From contig JAISKX010000005.1 in NCBI GenBank assembly GCA_031260765.1, positions 1 to 6,882 of the forward strand: a stretch of 6,882 nt of DNA, read 5' to 3'. Positions within the stretch are counted from its first letter, which is position 1. Each line of letters begins with the position of its first letter. The notes under the pieces were generated by a model. The model worked only from the letters and a program-made list of their open reading frames with translations, did not search any database and was not told the DNA's origin. Of this stretch, positions 3,710 to 6,882 are shown one piece after another. This stretch comes from Endomicrobium sp. GTDB lineage: Bacteria > Elusimicrobiota > Endomicrobiia > Endomicrobiales > Endomicrobiaceae. Made by a program: the position numbers and the translations under genes.

Positions 3710-6124
3710 TTACCGCCTCATTGTTCTATTTTTGTAGATATTTTTCCATAGTGAAATTTTAAGAGCCTTTCTTTTATTCAAATCTTCAATTTGTTTGACA
3801 AAATCATTGATTAAATTTTGTTTGTCTGTTTGCCCTTTTACATTTTCATTCATTGCAATAAAGTAAGTAAGCAAAGCGCGCCATTTAAAATTCTGCATTT
3901 CTTTAATATCCGCTATTCTTGCGCCTATGCTTATCTCGTCAGCCCTATTTGCCATATCAATAAGAGAAAGCAATTTTTGTAATCCTGCGCTGTTGATTTT
4001 GTCATCCTTTAATAGTTCGGCAATTTTATCTTTTTCTTCTCTAATATATTCAGCCCACTTAATAGTTTCATCAAAAAGCGTTAAAGAATTTTTACCTTCA
4101 TTGTCTTTTGAATGTTCTAATGCGTCTTCTGATAATCTATAAAATTTCTTTATAGGCTCGCCCGGCTTTAAAAGGGCAATTCCTGTTGAAATAGTAATTT
4201 TTTCATTATAACAAGAATATTTAGCAAAAGCGTCTTTAAGTTTTATTGCTAAATCAATAATAACATCCCATTTGCCTATAAGGAATAAATCGTCTCCTCC
4301 TGCAAATACAGTATAGACATCATTGAATTTGCCGTCATTCTTTAACAAGGACGGCAGATAAATTGTCCAAAAACTGTTCACTTGTCTGCTAAAAGTCGCT
4401 TGTTTAGATAAGGAATTTCCATTTTTGTTTATTTCCGATAAGAAAAGACTCCCAAGATTATCAATGTCGCATTTTAATGCGGCAAGGGCATTTATGCCCT
4501 TTTCTTTGTCATTGCTATCGGCTATTGCTTGAAAATCTTTTACTCCGCCTTTTTCATTTTTAGGAATATATGCGGCAAATTGTTTTAAAGTTGTTGTTGA
4601 ATTTTGAAAATCATCTGATAAATCCCAATATTTAATCAGACTGCTTGCCGGTTTCTCGTCTGCATTATAAAAATTATCATCGCTTTCAAAAATAAGCCCG
4701 TATTTATCATAAATTATTTTCTTTAAGGATTGTTTATCTGACTTATCTACAACTATCATCTTTGTTTGTTTCGTCAGATTATCGCCGATTTTTCTCAAGT
4801 CTTGGCAAATAGGGCAAATCTGCTCTTCTTTATTTTCTTTTGCCGATATTAGTCTCTTTCCGCAAAAAGCGCAAGGTTCTTGATTGTCTTGAAAACATTC
4901 TTTTAGCGCCCCTAAACAAGAAATATCAATTTTTTGATGTTTTTTAATTTCAAGTTGTTTTGCGATTGTTTTGCCTAAACCATCTAAATCTAATAAATCA
5001 TTGCCGCTTGCCTGCGTCTGAGCAAAGCCGACAGACGCTTCGCCGTAAAATTCTCTTATAAGCCAATTGTTGATTAGTTTTTCGCTTTCTTTGATTTTCT
5101 GTTGAGCGATTTTTGTATTTGGCAAAATAGCGGTGATTGCGCCTGCGGCATTCATAATTATTGAAGTATGCGGCAAGCCTAAATTCTTGCACAATAAATC
5201 AGCGGCAAGTTCCATAAGCAAAGAAATGTAGAAAGAACGCCCTCTTAAAATTTTTGCCGAATTTTTATTAGTCTGTCCGCCTTGCGAGAACATAAAGTTT
5301 TGTATGCCGTAAAATTTTGATTTTAGATATATGAATTTTTTGTCGTCATAATTTTCCACTTGATTCTCATTGAGCGTTTCATTTTCTTTATGATAAACAT
5401 ATATTGCGCTTGCCAATGCCGCAGTCGTCCTTGCATGGTCGTATAAAGAAATATCAGGGCTATTTAATCCGACAGTAGCGGATGGAATATAAGAAGCATA
5501 GGTTTGAAAGAGACTGTCAAAATGTTCAAACCAAAGTTCTTTGTTTTCTTTATGAGCAAGTTTTAAAACGCGCCCGCTGAAATTTTCAAACAACTCTTTA
5601 TAATCGCCGGCTTCATTATCTTTTTCTATTGGGAATATATTTTCTGAATTTATGGGATTTAGTTTATATATGTATTTATATTGTTCGTAATTTTTGGGCG
5701 CAATGCCTCCTATTTCTTCAAATATACTCGCAAGTCTTGTATATTTATATTCTTTATAGTTAATGCCCGCTTGATTATCGTCATAGGTCTTTTTATCCAT
5801 CCCGCTTGAAATTCTATCTGCGCAGGCAATAATCCATTCTAATGCATTAGTCGGTTTATGATGAGAAGCAACTAAATCTATAAATGGAGTGCCTTCAATT
5901 TTCAGTCCATTGAAAATTTCAGGCAATTTTTCTTCAAGATATCTAATAAAACAAGCGCTATACTTGACATGAATATGAGTAAGATTGCCATTGTATTGCG
6001 GCTGATAATTTTTAGTATCATCATATTTTGTTTTCCACATTTGCGTATCGGCTCTTTGCGCAAATTTACCTATATCGTGTAGAAACCCAGCCAAAGCAAT
6101 GACTAAAACATCTTTATCTTTCAT
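3710..6124 (-). CDS. cas10: Cas10/Csm1, HD-GGDD large subunit of the type III-A complex
   Basis: Cas10 is the large subunit of the Csm complex. On target RNA binding it degrades single-stranded DNA through its HD domain and makes cyclic oligoadenylates from ATP through its Palm domain. In the 804-residue form the HD motif is HDIGK (16-20), with supporting SHHK (87-90) and CADR (101-104). The first Palm region contains GIQNFMFS (273-280) and LRGRSFY (293-299). A four-cysteine zinc site follows: CAFC (418-421) and CPIC (437-440). The second Palm carries LKCDIDNLG (550-558) and FAGGDDLF (607-614), with GGDD at 609-612. A helical C-terminal domain follows from about 690. All catalytic motifs are intact. 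An upstream ATG (6143-6145) abuts the cas6 TAA but lacks a binding site; the ATG at 6122-6124 has AGGAGG 6 nt upstream and is preferred. The gene ends directly before the proposed csm2 start. Confidence 0.97.
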   Translation of the reverse strand: MKDKDVLVIALAGFLHDIGKFAQRADTQMWKTKYDDTKNYQPQYNGNLTHIHVKYSACFIRYLEEKLPEIFNGLKIEGTPFIDLVASHHKPTNALEWIIACADRISSGMDKKTYDDNQAGINYKEYKYTRLASIFEEIGGIAPKNYEQYKYIYKLNPINSENIFPIEKDNEAGDYKELFENFSGRVLKLAHKENKELWFEHFDSLFQTYASYIPSATVGLNSPDISLYDHARTTAALASAIYVYHKENETLNENQVENYDDKKFIYLKSKFYGIQNFMFSQGGQTNKNSAKILRGRSFYISLLMELAADLLCKNLGLPHTSIIMNAAGAITAILPNTKIAQQKIKESEKLINNWLIREFYGEASVGFAQTQASGNDLLDLDGLGKTIAKQLEIKKHQKIDISCLGALKECFQDNQEPCAFCGKRLISAKENKEEQICPICQDLRKIGDNLTKQTKMIVVDKSDKQSLKKIIYDKYGLIFESDDNFYNADEKPASSLIKYWDLSDDFQNSTTTLKQFAAYIPKNEKGGVKDFQAIADSNDKEKGINALAALKCDIDNLGSLFLSEINKNGNSLSKQATFSRQVNSFWTIYLPSLLKNDGKFNDVYTVFAGGDDLFLIGKWDVIIDLAIKLKDAFAKYSCYNEKITISTGIALLKPGEPIKKFYRLSEDALEHSKDNEGKNSLTLFDETIKWAEYIREEKDKIAELLKDDKINSAGLQKLLSLIDMANRADEISIGARIADIKEMQNFKWRALLTYFIAMNENVKGQTDKQNLINDFVKQIEDLNKRKALKISLWKNIYKNRTMRR
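3716..3719 (-). promoter_or_regulatory. Ribosome binding site for csm2, supporting an ATT start
   Basis: GAGG inside the last codons of cas10 lies 6 nt before ATT (3707-3709), which directly follows the cas10 TAA. No comparable site precedes the TTG at 3655. A weaker GGAAGG lies further inside the reading frame but is not followed at normal distance by a standard in-frame start. Confidence 0.5.
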
Positions 6125-6130
6125 TTTACG

Positions 6131-6136
6131 CCTCCT
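6131..6136 (-). promoter_or_regulatory. Ribosome binding site of cas10
   Basis: A perfect AGGAGG lies 6 nt before the ATG at 6122-6124 and downstream of the earlier ATG (6143-6145). It shows that the shorter Cas10 N-terminus is the main product. Confidence 0.85.
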
Positions 6137-6145
6137 AATACTCAT

Positions 6146-6882
6146 TTAAAACAAAATACGATATTTGCCAAGCCCGAATGTGCAATTCTTTCCTATATGA
6201 ATAAAACTTCCTAATAGCAAATACGGCATAAAAACATCTAACCCGCCTTTTAAAACAATGTTTCCAAGCAATCCGCCCAATTCCATTTTTGTTTTTTGCC
6301 GCGCAGAATACCGAGTCCAATCAAACCAGCCTAAATGAGACTCCATCTCTATATCATTAGCCTTGTTTATCAATTCTAAATGATTTACTTGTTCAATGCC
6401 GCCGCAATGATATTTAGAAATTGCGCTTATTCGTCTTGTAAGAACTTTAATTATGTCCATAAAATTTGGTTTTTTTATAAGTTTTCCGCTTACTTCTAAA
6501 CGAAAGGGAGTGATAAATTCAATTTCTATTTTATTTATGCTTTCTTTTGCTTTTGCATCGTCTATTAAATCCTTTGCGCAAATAATATCTGCTTTTTTGA
6601 GAATTTCTTTGCCGTCAAAAACAACATTGCCTATATTGTCTATCGCTTTTTCAAGAGCAAATTTATATTTTTTATTTGTGAAACCTATTTTTCCCAATTC
6701 AATAAAACTAAAAATAAAATGAGGGGCAAATTCCATTGCTTTTCCAAACAACAACAGATTGAACTTAAAAACCGCATCTTTTTTATAATTTCTTTTGTCG
6801 GCAAACTCCGTTTCAAAAACATAAGGTCTTGGTATATCATTAGCATCCGTTGTTTCAAAAACATATTTATAAGCGCAGGTTT
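6146..6882 (-). CDS. cas6: Cas6, pre-crRNA processing endoribonuclease (5' end outside the window)
   Basis: Cas6 cuts the CRISPR transcript at the base of each repeat hairpin to release crRNA units for the Csm complex. The 244 visible residues match the Cas6 family with the conserved C-terminal RAMP domain. YKYVFET (4-10) is followed by RPYVFE (18-23) and LLLFGKAMEFAPHFIFSFIE (42-61), then an ELGKIGF turn. Near the end come WFDWTRYSARQKTKMELGG (185-203), FMPYLLLGSFIHIGKN (217-232) and the final glycine-rich loop TFGLGKYRI (234-242). The frame continues without a stop to the right edge, so the protein is cut off; perhaps 30-60 N-terminal residues are missing, judging from the usual length. A TTG at 6752-6754 could be misread as a start, but the family sequence clearly continues upstream of it. 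The catalytic residues cannot be assigned safely. It is the first operon gene visible; its TAA stop touches the upstream cas10 ATG. Confidence 0.92.
   Translation of the reverse strand, partial: TCAYKYVFETTDANDIPRPYVFETEFADKRNYKKDAVFKFNLLLFGKAMEFAPHFIFSFIELGKIGFTNKKYKFALEKAIDNIGNVVFDGKEILKKADIICAKDLIDDAKAKESINKIEIEFITPFRLEVSGKLIKKPNFMDIIKVLTRRISAISKYHCGGIEQVNHLELINKANDIEMESHLGWFDWTRYSARQKTKMELGGLLGNIVLKGGLDVFMPYLLLGSFIHIGKNCTFGLGKYRILF

Noticed and set aside
4998..5192. Minus-strand open frame of 64 codons within cas10 in another frame
   Set aside because: It lies wholly inside the conserved Palm region of Cas10, and its arginine-rich composition is that of a frame-shifted reading.
6453..6722. 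Plus-strand open frame of 89 codons with hydrophobic stretches opposite cas6
   Set aside because: The hydrophobic look comes from reverse reading of Lys/Glu-rich Cas6 codons; no independent support for a membrane protein.
6146..6754. Reading cas6 as a complete 202-residue gene starting at TTG 6752-6754
   Set aside because: The frame continues to the window edge and the upstream residues (YKYVFET, RPYVFE) belong to the Cas6 family, so the gene is cut by the edge rather than starting here.

Overview
This window is one minus-strand operon for a type III-A (Csm) CRISPR-Cas interference complex, followed by a very small CRISPR array. In transcription order (right to left) the genes are cas6 (5' end cut off by the window edge), cas10/csm1, csm2, csm3, csm4 and csm5. 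Then come two CRISPR repeats around a single spacer, and a short GC-richer, hairpin-filled non-coding segment at the left edge. Nothing on the plus strand is supported as a gene. The genes are packed with gaps of 0 to 17 nt or small overlaps, so they are very probably one transcript whose promoter lies beyond the right edge.

The organism is a low-GC bacterium: the genes look roughly one third GC, with Lys/Asn/Ile-rich proteins and strong AGGAGG-type ribosome binding sites. The sequence does not allow a safe taxonomic call. The system itself is a recognisable family, not a new one. Cas6 should cut the precursor crRNA at the base of the repeat hairpin, leaving the 8-nt ATTGAAAC handle. Csm4 and Cas10 should hold the handle end, Csm3 and Csm2 form the backbone filaments, and Csm5 caps the 3' end. 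Cas10 keeps both the HD nuclease motif and the GGDD cyclase motif, and Csm3 keeps its RNase aspartate. The complex therefore looks active for RNA cleavage, DNase activity and cyclic-oligoadenylate signalling. The matching signalling effector (Csm6 or similar) and the adaptation genes cas1/cas2 are not in this window.

The details worth a second look are these. Every internal gene has a Shine-Dalgarno exactly 6 nt before its best start, and this rule points to an ATT start codon for csm2, giving 139 residues. csm2 lies in the same frame as the cas10 stop codon, with no other stop between them. Csm5 carries a Ser/Asn/Gln-rich linker and a small C-terminal beta-rich domain resembling an OB/S1 fold. 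The array has only two diverged repeats and no room for a normal leader. A third repeat-like motif sits inside a hairpin in the left-edge island.
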